Source: an uncultured Bariatricus sp.
Lineage (GTDB): Bacteria > Bacillota > Clostridia > Lachnospirales > Lachnospiraceae
Direction: 5' to 3'
Length of the DNA: 25,506 bases
NCBI GenBank assembly: GCA_934307065.1
Contig: CAKRCD010000024.1
Span: forward strand, 1 to 25,506
Shown: one piece after another, positions 1 through 7,539 of the stretch
Layout: each line of letters opens with the position of its first letter
How positions within the stretch are numbered: the stretch's first letter is position 1
The notes under the pieces: model-generated
The model's database searches: none
Seen by the model: only the letters and a program-made list of their open reading frames with translations
Told to the model about the DNA's origin: nothing
Position numbers and translations under genes: made by a program

Positions 1-2
1 AT

Positions 3-59
3 TTAGCTGTATGTGATTTTGAAGGTATATATGAGAAAATGGAAAAGAGAAAGAGATAA
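3..59 (+). CDS. C-terminal end of an upstream protein (partial)
   Basis: An open frame runs in from the left edge and stops at TAA 57-59. The 18 visible residues are charged and helical-looking, ending in EKMEKRKR. No start is visible and the product cannot be recognised. It could be a chance open frame, but the lysine- and arginine-rich end just before a new promoter is typical of a real gene end. Confidence 0.35.
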   Translation, partial: LAVCDFEGIYEKMEKRKR

Positions 60-92
60 GCTACAGACTTTAGAAATAGGGTTTGTAGTTTT

Positions 93-120
93 TTGTTATA
101 TATTGCGGTTATGATATAAT
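93..120 (+). promoter_or_regulatory. Promoter of the VanZ-like gene
   Basis: A TTGTTA -35 (93-98), 16-bp spacer and perfect TATAAT -10 (115-120) with a TG extension (112-113) fit a sigma-A promoter. It predicts a leader of roughly 80 nt before the TTG start at 206. Confidence 0.55.
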
Positions 121-205
121 TTTGAAATGATATAAGCTTAGATGAGGAAAAGTTATTATGTCATTGTAGAACTATGTTTCGAATAAAAATAAGGGGAATA
201 AAAGA

Positions 206-712
206 TTGAAGAAGAAAACATTATTTTATTGGTTAGTTAGTTTACTGATAATTTGGATGATTGTTATTTTTTGTTTTTCGGCTCAGCCTGCAAAGAAGTC
301 AACGAATCTGAGTGAAGGAGTAGGAAGAAGGGTGGCAAGTATCTTTGTTCCGAATTTTCAGAACTGGGATGACGCAAAGCAGAATCAGTATGTAGAAGGT
401 ATTGATTTCTTTGTAAGAAAAACTGCACATTTCACGGAGTATATGATTTTAGGAGGATTATGGCTTTTGTGTATTTATAACAGACCAGGCGAAAGCAGCT
501 CTTTTGGAAAGAAAATAGGAATCAGTGTATGTGCAAGCGCCATTTATGCCGTGAGTGATGAATTTCATCAATTGTTTGTAGAAGGCAGAGCAGGAAGATG
601 GATGGATGTAGGAATTGATACTACGGGAGCTATTGTAGGTATAGGAATTGTGACGATAGGAATCAAGTTATCTATTTTAATAAAAGCGCATATGGTAAAA
701 CGGAGTAAATAA
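206..712 (+). CDS. VanZ-family membrane protein
   Basis: A 168-residue integral membrane protein with the VanZ family signature. An N-terminal membrane segment lies at about residues 6-25, followed by R71-K-x-A-H-F-x-E-Y, then SDEFHQ (117-122) and GRAGRWMDVGID (127-138), with further hydrophobic stretches around 80-90, 103-116 and 139-160. The family is named after the teicoplanin-resistance gene vanZ, but most members are chromosomal with unknown function in the envelope. No van genes lie nearby, so antibiotic resistance should not be assumed. The TTG start at 206 is preceded by AAGGGGA (191-197) at normal spacing, and no better in-frame start exists. It is transcribed alone between its own promoter and a strong terminator. 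Confidence 0.8.
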   Translation: MKKKTLFYWLVSLLIIWMIVIFCFSAQPAKKSTNLSEGVGRRVASIFVPNFQNWDDAKQNQYVEGIDFFVRKTAHFTEYMILGGLWLLCIYNRPGESSSFGKKIGISVCASAIYAVSDEFHQLFVEGRAGRWMDVGIDTTGAIVGIGIVTIGIKLSILIKAHMVKRSK

Positions 713-744
713 AAAAGAAACCTCAATGTGAGGTTTCTTTTTTT
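711..744. terminator. Bidirectional intrinsic terminator
   Basis: A perfect 9-bp stem (GAAACCTCA 717-725 with TGAGGTTTC 729-737) and a 3-nt loop is flanked by A6 on the left and T7 on the right. It can therefore end the VanZ-like transcript on plus and the metA transcript on minus. Confidence 0.9.
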
Positions 745-747
745 AGC

Positions 748-1677
748 CTATTTATATAATTTCGGAATATCTGCCATATCATAGGCGGTTGCTTGATAGA
801 CATAATAGTTCAGCCAGTTGGTGTACAGATTATTGGAAACGGAACGCCAACGTAAAACAGGTTTTGTAGCCGGGTCATCATTTTCATAGTAATTTTTCGG
901 AATATCAATTGGAAGTCCTTTTCTGAGGTCGCGCTTGTATTCCTGGTCCAGTGTAAGTCTGTCGTATTCAGGATGCCCCATGACGAAGATTTGTCTTCCG
1001 TCCTGCGCCATTGTGAGCAGCATGCCTGCTTCAGGGGAAGTGGCAAGTACCTTTAGGCGTTTGTCCGACATGATGTTTTCCAGAGGGATATCGGTATGGC
1101 GGGAGTGTGGAGCAAAAAATTTATCATCAAATCCGCGGACTAACGGAACCTTGCGGTCCAGAACTTCGTGTTCGAATACACCAAATAACTTTTTATCGAG
1201 CATAACTTTGTTAATGCCGTAGTGATAATACAGTCCGGCCTGTGCGCCCCAGCATAGATGCATGGTAGAAGTAACATTTGTCTTTGTCCAGTCCATGATG
1301 TGGGTCAGCTCTTCCCAGTAATCCACTTCTTCAAATGGCATTTGTTCTACGGGTGCGCCTGTGATGATGAAACCATCGAAACACTCAGAAGAGATTTCAT
1401 CAAACTTCTTGTAAAATTTGTTCAAATGGCTTGCCGGTGTATTTTTGGAATGATGGCTGGTAGTCATTACAAAATCCACATCCACCTGAAGGGGTGAATT
1501 GGAAAGAAGACGTAGAAGCTGAAGCTCTGTGTCTTCTTTGAGTGGCATTAAGTTAAGAATCCCGATTCGGATGGGACGGATGTCCTGGTGAACGGCTCTG
1601 TGTTCATCCATGACAAATATATTTTCATGTTCCAGAATCTCTTTTACAGGTAAATCATTCTGAACTCTGATTGGCAT
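748..1677 (-). CDS. metAA: Homoserine O-acetyltransferase (MetA type)
   Basis: This enzyme acylates the hydroxyl of L-homoserine, the first committed step of methionine synthesis. It is a 309-residue cytosolic protein of the glutamine amidotransferase-like MetA fold. The catalytic cysteine is C142 in LCWGAQA, and the histidine and glutamate are H235 and E237 in GHPEYD. Residue 111 is glutamate (GAPVEQMPF). In studied MetA enzymes Glu111 goes with acetyl-CoA and Gly111, as in E. coli, with succinyl-CoA, so acetyl-CoA is the predicted donor despite frequent database naming as succinyltransferase. The ATG at 1677 follows GAGGAAA. It lies downstream of the UMF1 transporter gene but has its own strong promoter and no obvious SAM riboswitch or T-box in its short leader. 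Confidence 0.93.
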   Translation of the reverse strand: MPIRVQNDLPVKEILEHENIFVMDEHRAVHQDIRPIRIGILNLMPLKEDTELQLLRLLSNSPLQVDVDFVMTTSHHSKNTPASHLNKFYKKFDEISSECFDGFIITGAPVEQMPFEEVDYWEELTHIMDWTKTNVTSTMHLCWGAQAGLYYHYGINKVMLDKKLFGVFEHEVLDRKVPLVRGFDDKFFAPHSRHTDIPLENIMSDKRLKVLATSPEAGMLLTMAQDGRQIFVMGHPEYDRLTLDQEYKRDLRKGLPIDIPKNYYENDDPATKPVLRWRSVSNNLYTNWLNYYVYQATAYDMADIPKLYK

Positions 1678-1724
1678 TTCAATTTCCTCATTTCTTTTAT
1701 ATTCTAAGTAAACCAGTGCTTTTT

Positions 1725-1753
1725 ATTATAGCATTTACAGAAGAAAGAGTCAA
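1725..1753 (-). promoter_or_regulatory. metA promoter
   Basis: Read on the minus strand, TTGACT (1753-1748), a 17-bp spacer and perfect TATAAT (1730-1725) form a near-consensus sigma-A promoter in the 89-bp gap upstream of metA. The implied leader of about 40 nt is too short for a SAM riboswitch. Confidence 0.8.
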
Positions 1754-1766
1754 TTAATCCCCGAAA

Positions 1767-3002
1767 CTACTTTGCTTTGGCAGCTTTGCAGAATAAGAAA
1801 TACCCGATTACAAACATGACGGCAAGAACGGCAACGCCTGCATTTGCAATATGGGTAACTTGTGCAACAATGCCAATCATCAACGTGCCAAGGAAGGAAG
1901 CCCCCTTTCCGCATATATCATAAATCCCAAAATATTCACCAGATTTTTCAGACGGAATAATTTTAGCAAAATAGGAACGTGACAAAGCCTGGATGGCACC
2001 CTGGAACATTCCTACAAAAATAGCCAGCATCCAGAACTCCCACTGCTTGTCTAATTGTATGGCAAATAGAGCAATTCCAAGGTATGCAAGTATGCAAATT
2101 TTAATGAGTAGTTCTGTTTTATATTTTTTTGATAATTTTGCAAAAATCAAAGCACATGGAAAAGCTACAAGCTGGGTAACTAACAGAGCAAGCAAAAGAC
2201 CGCTGCTGTCAAGACCAAGTGAACTTCCGTATGCAGTTGCCATTTCGATGATGGTATAAACACCATCAATGAAAAAGAAGAAAGACAGCAGATACAGGAA
2301 AACAGGTTTCTGATTTTTAATATCTTTCAAGGTTAAGAATAAACGTTTAAAACTGTCATTGACCGGGTGGGTAGGAGTATCCACGTAATATTGCTGTTTA
2401 TAATTCTTTATGAGCGGAATTGTCATAAGCAACCACCAGGCAGCATTAATAAGGAATGCAATGGACATGGCAGTGCGCAGTGTAAGACCAAGGTGGTCGT
2501 ACATCAACACAAAAATGAGTGATATGACAAATGGAATACAACTTCCGATATATCCCCAGGCATATCCGTGAGAAGAGACTGCATCCATTCGGTCTTCCGT
2601 GGTAACATCGACCAGCATTGCATCATAGAAGATTAAGCTGGCATTGTATCCTACTTTAGAAAGTACAAATACAACAAGAAAAAGAAACCATGAGTTTGGA
2701 AGCGAAAGTAATGCGCAGGTAACTACTCCAAATATCACGCTGATAGAAAAGAGTTTTTTGCGGAAATCTTTTGTATCGGCTAAAGTACCGAGAACGGGAC
2801 CGATACATGCAACAATGATTGTGGCAACAGAAGCTGCGTAACCCCAGTATGCCAGATAGTTTACTTTTGAAATTCCGGCATTTTCTGCCAGATAATTGAA
2901 ATAGATAGGGATGATTGTGGAAACCAGCATAATAAATGCGGAATTTCCCACATCGTAAAGAATCCATTGCTTTTCCAGTCTGGTAAGTTTTGTGTCGTTC
3001 AT
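1767..3002 (-). CDS. MFS transporter, UMF1 / Atg22-like family
   Basis: A 411-residue polytopic membrane protein with about twelve hydrophobic segments. The N-terminus (LEKQWILYDVGNSAF) and the D-T-K-D loop after the second helix match the UMF1 (unknown major facilitator 1) family, related to yeast vacuolar Atg22. The substrate is not predictable from sequence. Atg22 exports amino acids from the vacuole, but that role cannot be carried over. The AGGAGA ribosome binding site overlaps the stop codon of the upstream phospholipase C-like gene, 12 bp apart, so the two are cotranscribed and probably translationally coupled. The charged C-terminus ends in CKAAKAK. Confidence 0.8.
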   Translation of the reverse strand: MNDTKLTRLEKQWILYDVGNSAFIMLVSTIIPIYFNYLAENAGISKVNYLAYWGYAASVATIIVACIGPVLGTLADTKDFRKKLFSISVIFGVVTCALLSLPNSWFLFLVVFVLSKVGYNASLIFYDAMLVDVTTEDRMDAVSSHGYAWGYIGSCIPFVISLIFVLMYDHLGLTLRTAMSIAFLINAAWWLLMTIPLIKNYKQQYYVDTPTHPVNDSFKRLFLTLKDIKNQKPVFLYLLSFFFFIDGVYTIIEMATAYGSSLGLDSSGLLLALLVTQLVAFPCALIFAKLSKKYKTELLIKICILAYLGIALFAIQLDKQWEFWMLAIFVGMFQGAIQALSRSYFAKIIPSEKSGEYFGIYDICGKGASFLGTLMIGIVAQVTHIANAGVAVLAVMFVIGYFLFCKAAKAK

Positions 3003-3014
3003 ATGTAGTATCTC

Positions 3015-3806
3015 CTATTCGAAATTCCGGTCAAAACGTGGATTTAGTGTCTTGCCGGTATTGATGGTATTGTCATAGTCGTATATCAGTTCTACAGCTA
3101 ATGGTACAGCAGTCTGGAAATGTTTGTAGAGCCCGATATTGCTTTGTTTGCATTTTGGATTATCTTTGCGTAAATGCATGAGTCCTTTATAAGAATCTTC
3201 TTTCTTTAAAAGTTTCATGGCAAGGTTGATCAAAGCCTGATGTAAAAAGCCGGGAGCAGTAAAAAACCATTTTATAAATTTCAAGTGTTGTAATGCTGTT
3301 TTTATAGTAGGCGGGTCCATGTGTTCATAAAATGGATAAATAGTTTTTGCAGTAATGTTATCCGTCGGTACAAGTTCGCAAAGAGGGTAAGAAAGTGGAT
3401 GTTTTCCATCTTTTCTCAAAAGCATTTTTTCAAATTCTTCTTCGATTTCCAGATGCCCTACTCCGGTTTCCTTCATCATTTGTTCCACATAAGGGTGGCA
3501 TTCACTGTCCAGAACGAAGTGGCAGAGAAAGCCTAATAGATAGGCATATTCACGGGAATCGCGTCCCTTTTCATGGACGATATCAATTGCGTGTTGGAAA
3601 AAAGGAGCGGCTGAGAGAAAATGAAGCTGATAACCATATTTCGTTACACGGTTACTGCTGTAGGCTTTATAAAAGAAGAAGATATCAGGTCCTTGTAATC
3701 CGATTTGAAATTGGGTATAGTATTTGGAAATGATATCATATAGTTCACCATCCATTTTTTCGAATACCTTACGACCAAAGCGGTCATGTGCATAAAGAGC
3801 AGGCAT
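3015..3806 (-). CDS. Zinc-dependent phospholipase C-like protein
   Basis: A 263-residue protein resembling the zinc-dependent phospholipase C / S1-P1 nuclease fold group common in Clostridia. Likely zinc ligands include H7 (ALYAHDRFG), H96, D100 and H104 in the GFLCHFVLDSECHPYVE stretch, and the early GPDIFFFY segment is typical of the family. No signal peptide is seen, unlike secreted clostridial alpha-toxin, so it is probably cytoplasmic and its substrate is unknown. An in-frame ATG exists at 3812, but the GGAGG (minus strand 3818-3814) would then sit one base from the start. The ATG at 3806 has normal 7-nt spacing and is chosen. It is first gene of a two-gene unit with the UMF1 transporter. 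Confidence 0.75.
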   Translation of the reverse strand: MPALYAHDRFGRKVFEKMDGELYDIISKYYTQFQIGLQGPDIFFFYKAYSSNRVTKYGYQLHFLSAAPFFQHAIDIVHEKGRDSREYAYLLGFLCHFVLDSECHPYVEQMMKETGVGHLEIEEEFEKMLLRKDGKHPLSYPLCELVPTDNITAKTIYPFYEHMDPPTIKTALQHLKFIKWFFTAPGFLHQALINLAMKLLKKEDSYKGLMHLRKDNPKCKQSNIGLYKHFQTAVPLAVELIYDYDNTINTGKTLNPRFDRNFE

Positions 3807-3851
3807 ATTCATTCCTCCAATCTAATCTATGATATTTGTATTGTTTAGATT

Positions 3852-3881
3852 AGTATAGAGGGAAAAGAGAACAATAGTCAA
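3852..3881 (-). promoter_or_regulatory. Promoter of the phospholipase C-like / UMF1 operon
   Basis: On the minus strand, TTGACT (3881-3876), an 18-bp spacer and TATACT (3857-3852) precede the gene by about 45 bp. Confidence 0.7.
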
Positions 3882-3929
3882 TGATATTTCCAAGCATATT
3901 GTGATATTTATGCTGTCTGAAATCAATCC

Positions 3930-3959
3930 TTGTGTAAAAGGTACGAACTGTGCTATACT
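3930..3959 (+). promoter_or_regulatory. Promoter of the SEDS paralogue
   Basis: TATACT (3954-3959) carries an extended -10 TGC just upstream and a weak TTGTGT -35 (3930-3935) at 18 bp. It is divergent from the phospholipase C-like promoter. Confidence 0.55.
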
Positions 3960-3988
3960 GTAAAGTACGAAATAAGGGAGAGTATAGA

Positions 3989-5140
3989 ATGGCAAAGAAA
4001 GGGAAAAAGGGTAAGAATACAATTCGATATTTCGATTACAGTCTGGTTGCGATTGTTGTATTTCTGATGTGTTTCGGACTGGTTATGCTGTACAGTAGCA
4101 GCTCTTATGAAGGATTGACTGAGTGGGGAGATTCTATGTACTTTTTCAAACGCCAGGCAATTTTCAGTGCGATTGGTATTGGGGGGATGTTGGTTGTATC
4201 CCGTATTGACTATCATAAGTATGCAAAGTGGTCTACTACTTTGTTTCTGATTGCTATGATACTGATGGGGATGGTAAAATATTCTCCGCTTGGAATCACG
4301 CGAAATAATTCCAGACGATGGCTCTGGGCACCGGTAATCGGACAGTTTCAGCCTTCAGAGATTATGAAGATAGCAATTGTGGTTTTTATTCCGTATCTGA
4401 TATGCAAGGTAGGGGATAAGATACATACCAGAAAGGGAATCTTTGCTATTTTGGCATGGGGATTTGCAGCATTTTATGGAGTATTCAGATGGACAGACAA
4501 CTTAAGTACGGCAGTGATTGTGCTTGGAATTGTCTGTGTGATGTTATTTGTAATTGATAAGAGAACAAAGTTATATATAGGACTTGGAATCGGTGGAGTT
4601 GCAGCATTTGCTGGAATGGCTGTTGTGCTTGGAAGACTCTTGGAGGACAGTACAAATTTCCGTTTAAGACGTATTATTGCATGGCTTCACCCGGAAAAGT
4701 ATGCCAGTGGTCTGGCATTTCAAACGGTTCAGGGATTATATGCGATAGGTTCAGGCGGCTTTTTTGGAAAAGGGCTTGGAAACAGTGCACAGAAAATGAT
4801 TATTCCGGAAGTGCAGAATGATATGATTCTTACAGTCATATGTGAAGAACTTGGTGTTTTCGGTGCACTTATGGTGCTTACCTTATTCGGACTTTTACTT
4901 TACCGTCTGATGTTTATCGCACAGAATGCACCAGACAGATATGGAGCATTGATTGTGACAGGTATCTTTGCACATATTGCATTGCAGGTTGTGCTGAATA
5001 TAGCGGTAGTTACGAACCTGATTCCTAATACAGGTATTACGCTTCCGTTTGTCAGTTACGGAGGTACTTCCATCGTATTTTTGATGGCTGAGATGGGAAT
5101 TGCGTTAGGTGTGTCAAATCGAATCCGGTTGGAAGAATAA
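3989..5140 (+). CDS. SEDS peptidoglycan polymerase paralogue (FtsW/RodA/SpoVE family)
   Basis: A 383-residue integral membrane glycosyltransferase that polymerises lipid II into glycan strands with a partner class B PBP. About ten hydrophobic segments are visible. Family motifs are NNSRRWLW (106-113), QPSEIMK (121-127), FQTVQGLYAIGSGG (244-257), and NTGITLPFVSYGG near the C-terminus. D278 in PEVQNDMI sits where the essential extracytoplasmic aspartate of RodA and FtsW lies. The ATG at 3989 has AAGGGAGAG (3974-3982) upstream. The upstream ATG at 3950 is rejected because it precedes the -10 element. It lies outside the division cluster, which has its own ftsW (20411), so this copy may serve elongation or sporulation. 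The sequence alone does not decide. Confidence 0.85.
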   Translation: MAKKGKKGKNTIRYFDYSLVAIVVFLMCFGLVMLYSSSSYEGLTEWGDSMYFFKRQAIFSAIGIGGMLVVSRIDYHKYAKWSTTLFLIAMILMGMVKYSPLGITRNNSRRWLWAPVIGQFQPSEIMKIAIVVFIPYLICKVGDKIHTRKGIFAILAWGFAAFYGVFRWTDNLSTAVIVLGIVCVMLFVIDKRTKLYIGLGIGGVAAFAGMAVVLGRLLEDSTNFRLRRIIAWLHPEKYASGLAFQTVQGLYAIGSGGFFGKGLGNSAQKMIIPEVQNDMILTVICEELGVFGALMVLTLFGLLLYRLMFIAQNAPDRYGALIVTGIFAHIALQVVLNIAVVTNLIPNTGITLPFVSYGGTSIVFLMAEMGIALGVSNRIRLEE

Positions 5141-5179
5141 AATAAAGCTAGAAAAATCTTGCATTTTCAGGAGGCAGAT

Positions 5180-6034
5180 ATGAGTGATAAAGATATGAGT
5201 TATAAAGTGATTATAGACAGCTGTGGAGAGCTGACGGAAGAAATGAAATTATCTGGAATATTTGAGACAGCAGCACTTGGTATACAGGTAGACGATTATC
5301 ATATTATGGATGATGAAAGTTTTGATCAGGCAGAATTTCTCAGAAAGGTTGCGGAAAGCCCGAATTGCCCGAAATCAAACTGCCCGTCACCAGAACGTTA
5401 TATGGAAAGTTATCATTGTGCTGCCAAACGGGTGTATGCAGTAACCTTGTCTTCTGAATTGAGTGGTTCTTATAACAGTGCAGTATTAGGAAAGAATTTA
5501 TATCAGGAAGAATACGGAGAAAAAGATATCTATGTATTTAACTCCCGTTCTGCTTCTATTGGAGAGACGTTGATTGGACTTAAGATTGCAGAGTGTGAAG
5601 AAGCAGGAATGAGTTTTCAGGAAGTGATTGATACAGTTGAGGCATATATTAATGAACAGCATACTTATTTTGTGCTGGAGAATCTGGAAACACTGCGTAA
5701 GAATGGACGGTTGTCAGGACTTAAGGCAGTGGCGGCTTCTGTATTAAATATCAAGCCGGTTATGGGTTCTACTCCTAAGGGAGAAATTCAGCAGCTTGCG
5801 CAGACGCGTGGAATGAGAAAGGCAACAAATAAGATGGCTGAAATTCTGGCACAGGAGGCTGTGAATCCTGCGAAGAAGATATTGGCAATTTCCCATTGCA
5901 ATTGTCCGGAACGTGCAGGGCAGCTTAAGCAGACAATTATGGAACTGATTCCGGTTAAAGACTGTATTCTGGTTGACACAAGAGGAATCAGCAGCATGTA
6001 TGCCAATGATGGCGGAGTGATTGCGGTAATATAG
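5180..6034 (+). CDS. DegV-family fatty acid binding protein
   Basis: A 284-residue cytosolic protein of the DegV fold, which holds one fatty acid between its two domains. FakB members deliver it to the FakA kinase for phosphorylation and phospholipid synthesis. Visible features are the D13-S-C start of the first strand, the SPNCPKSNCPSPERY stretch (60-74), the lipid-headgroup loop SSELSGSYNSA (91-101), and ETLRKNGRLSG in the second half. The ATG at 5180 has AGGAGG (5169-5174). The earlier TTG at 5159 would overlap that site. It follows the SEDS gene by 39 bp without a terminator, so cotranscription is likely. No fakA is nearby, so its role in that pathway is inferred from family. Confidence 0.88.
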   Translation: MSDKDMSYKVIIDSCGELTEEMKLSGIFETAALGIQVDDYHIMDDESFDQAEFLRKVAESPNCPKSNCPSPERYMESYHCAAKRVYAVTLSSELSGSYNSAVLGKNLYQEEYGEKDIYVFNSRSASIGETLIGLKIAECEEAGMSFQEVIDTVEAYINEQHTYFVLENLETLRKNGRLSGLKAVAASVLNIKPVMGSTPKGEIQQLAQTRGMRKATNKMAEILAQEAVNPAKKILAISHCNCPERAGQLKQTIMELIPVKDCILVDTRGISSMYANDGGVIAVI

Positions 6035-6065
6035 TTTGCGCGAAGCAACGAGCCAAAGTCCGTGC

Positions 6066-6094
6066 TTGCACTTGAAAAAATACTATGCTAAAAT
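6066..6094 (+). promoter_or_regulatory. Promoter of the small membrane protein gene
   Basis: TTGCAC (6066-6071), a 17-bp spacer and TAAAAT (6089-6094) with an extended TG (6086-6087), about 30 bp before the ribosome binding site. Confidence 0.65.
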
Positions 6095-6128
6095 AAAAAC
6101 AGTTTTGACAGATAAGGAGTTTAAGATT

Positions 6129-6362
6129 ATGAGTCAGGAAAAGGTAAATCGTTATAAAGAAGAAAAAGCAAACCGCAAACAGAACATTGTTAAGGGAAAA
6201 AGAAAAAGAACCCTTAATAAAGTGGTTGGCATATTGCTTGCAGTTGTAATTGTCGGATGGGTTGGGTATTCGGCCGTTGATTCATATCAGAGCAGTCAGC
6301 CAAGAGAACAGGTTGAAGTAGACTATACGGCAGTAAGTAATTACTTACAGTCATTGAACTAG
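6129..6362 (+). CDS. Small single-pass membrane protein, unknown function
   Basis: A 77-residue protein not recognised as a named family. The first 30 or so residues are strongly basic (KEEKANRKQ, KGKRKRTLNK). One hydrophobic helix follows at about 36-50 (VVGILLAVVIVGWVGY). The remainder is an acidic and polar tail (REQVEVDYTAVSNYLQSLN). By the positive-inside rule the basic end is cytoplasmic and the C-terminus outside. The ATG at 6129 has AAGGAG (6114-6119) at ideal spacing. A longer frame opens at 6036, but it begins before the promoter at 6066-6094 and lacks a binding site. It has its own promoter and terminator after the DegV gene. Confidence 0.75.
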   Translation: MSQEKVNRYKEEKANRKQNIVKGKRKRTLNKVVGILLAVVIVGWVGYSAVDSYQSSQPREQVEVDYTAVSNYLQSLN

Positions 6363-6409
6363 AAGAACGTGTTTTGAACATATAAGTGTTTGTTACGTAT
6401 AGAAAAATA

Positions 6410-6455
6410 AAAACGGGTGTTACTGCACATGGATTTGAGCAGTAACACCTGTTTT
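6410..6455. terminator. Bidirectional intrinsic terminator
   Basis: A 14-bp stem with one G-U pair (6413-6426 with 6439-6452) and a 12-nt loop is flanked by A-rich sequence on the left and TTTT on the right. It separates the small membrane protein gene from the convergent tetR gene. Confidence 0.85.
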
Positions 6456-6481
6456 CTTATATAAAATGAATTTGAATGCTA

Positions 6482-7174
6482 TTAATTTACCAGAAATTCT
6501 TCCAGCTCTTCTCTTGGAACACCGAAACTAATCAGTGTGTGTGCATGATAGTTGGTAATGGTCTTTGTCATCTCGTCTACCGAATATTCAATACCTGGTT
6601 CGGATAAACGGTCTAAGGCACCGCGCCATATCAGAACATTCATATTGGAAATATCCATTACTTTATCTTCCGGGATATAGCCACATTTCGCAGATTCCAT
6701 TAACAGTGTATAATCACGCTTGTGAAGTTCCCGCTCCTGAAGCATAGGATAGAAACGAAGCCCATCTTCCGGAAGCTGATCCGGGAAGATTTCATAAAAC
6801 ATTTTTAAAGAATCATTATAGGAAGAAACAAATTTGCCGAAAAACAGATTCTTGTATATAGCAGGTTCCTGAAATGCGTGATAACTGAAACAAACCCAGG
6901 TGCGCATATATAAAGTCAGTGGATTGGTTATATCTTTCGTGTATTCTGGAAGCGCTTTTGCGTACTTGCCAAGATGACGAAGAGAAGCAAAAGCAATTAA
7001 ATGGTCTAAATTATCAAAGTAATTATATAACGTAGCTACATTATATCCGGCCAAATCGGCAACCTTTCTGGCTGTAACAGCTTCAACACCTTCCGTGTCT
7101 TCAATTTTCCAGGCGGCTTCGACAAAATAACGAATCTTGCGTTCGTTTTGAATTTCTCGATTAGTCTTTTCCAT
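6482..7174 (-). CDS. TetR-family transcriptional regulator
   Basis: A 230-residue regulator with an N-terminal TetR DNA-binding domain. The helix-turn-helix is at about residues 33-53 (VTARKVADLAGYNVATLYNYF), followed by the usual D-x-L-x-x-A segment. The C-terminal ligand domain (about 65-230) is rich in aromatic and cysteine residues and not assignable. The ATG at 7174 has AAGGAGG on the minus strand (7192-7186). It is divergent from grdI-grdH-BCCT. An inverted repeat lies on its own transcription start and matching half-sites cover the grdI promoter, so autorepression plus control of betaine reduction is the natural inference. The ligand might be betaine or a related amine, but nothing in the sequence proves it. 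Confidence 0.88.
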   Translation of the reverse strand: MEKTNREIQNERKIRYFVEAAWKIEDTEGVEAVTARKVADLAGYNVATLYNYFDNLDHLIAFASLRHLGKYAKALPEYTKDITNPLTLYMRTWVCFSYHAFQEPAIYKNLFFGKFVSSYNDSLKMFYEIFPDQLPEDGLRFYPMLQERELHKRDYTLLMESAKCGYIPEDKVMDISNMNVLIWRGALDRLSEPGIEYSVDEMTKTITNYHAHTLISFGVPREELEEFLVN

Positions 7175-7217
7175 TTGTCTATCTACCTCCTTGCGATAAA
7201 TATATTTTAAATATTAA

Positions 7218-7240
7218 ATATGTTTAAATAGTAAACATAT
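7218..7240. promoter_or_regulatory. Candidate TetR operator in the tetR promoter
   Basis: A perfect inverted repeat with 9-bp arms (ATATGTTTA 7218-7226, TAAACATAT 7232-7240) and a 5-nt spacer. It lies immediately downstream of the minus-strand -10 of tetR, so a bound dimer would cover the transcription start. Confidence 0.6.
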
Positions 7241-7242
7241 AT

Positions 7243-7270
7243 ATTATAACATGGCAGGAATAAAAAGCAA
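7243..7270 (-). promoter_or_regulatory. tetR promoter
   Basis: On the minus strand, TTGCTT (7270-7265), a 16-bp spacer and perfect TATAAT (7248-7243). The leader passes straight through the inverted repeat at 7218-7240. Confidence 0.65.
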
Positions 7271-7415
7271 GTTATAAATGCCACAAATCCTGTAGCTGGA
7301 AATTATGTAGGAATGAATAGTGTGAATATTTGTATGCACTATGCTAATGTGTATAACAAAACAGAAGATTCATAGATATAGTCAATAGAACCGTCATATT
7401 TATAGATTTTGTGAA

Positions 7416-7482
7416 AAATAAACAAGTTTATATATATAAGTTTGTTTAAAAATAAACTGCGATTAATAAATAAACAAGTTTA
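7416..7482. promoter_or_regulatory. Candidate TetR operators upstream of grdI
   Basis: Positions 7420-7447 form a near-palindrome in which 24 of 28 bases are self-complementary, with AAACAA and TTTGTTT ends around an alternating AT core. The 15-mer AAATAAACAAGTTTA occurs at 7416-7430 and again exactly at 7468-7482, where it runs into the -35 of grdI. The GTTTA/TAAAC half-sites resemble the repeat in the tetR promoter. Confidence 0.6.
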
Positions 7483-7507
7483 CAAAATAAGCACACTATG
7501 TTAAAAT
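7479..7507 (+). promoter_or_regulatory. grdI-grdH-BCCT promoter
   Basis: TTTACA (7479-7484), a 17-bp spacer and TAAAAT (7502-7507). The -35 overlaps the second copy of the 15-bp repeat. The implied leader is about 25 nt, ending in a GGAAAGGAG-type ribosome binding site before the ATG at 7540. Confidence 0.7.
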
Positions 7508-7539
7508 GTAGACATAAGGGAAAGGAAAGGAGATTTGCA

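Larger units (their letters stand above)
7175..7539. other. Divergent regulatory spacer tetR / grdI
   Basis: A 365-bp, very AT-rich gap with no gene. The tetR side holds a promoter and an inverted repeat, and the grdI side holds a promoter with a 28-bp near-palindrome and a repeated half-site. The middle (about 7271-7410) contains only a short inverted repeat (ATAGTG 7317-7322, CACTAT 7337-7342) of unknown meaning. Confidence 0.7.

Noticed and set aside
206..712. Glycopeptide resistance locus
   Set aside because: Only a VanZ-family protein is present. No vanA, vanH, vanX or two-component genes are nearby, and the family is widespread outside resistance clusters.
1678..1766. SAM riboswitch or T-box before metA
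   Set aside because: The gap is 89 bp and the promoter leaves about 40 nt of leader, too short for either, and no terminator-antiterminator pair is seen.
5159..5179. Upstream TTG start for the DegV protein
   Set aside because: It would place the AGGAGG ribosome binding site inside the coding region. The ATG at 5180 has correct spacing.
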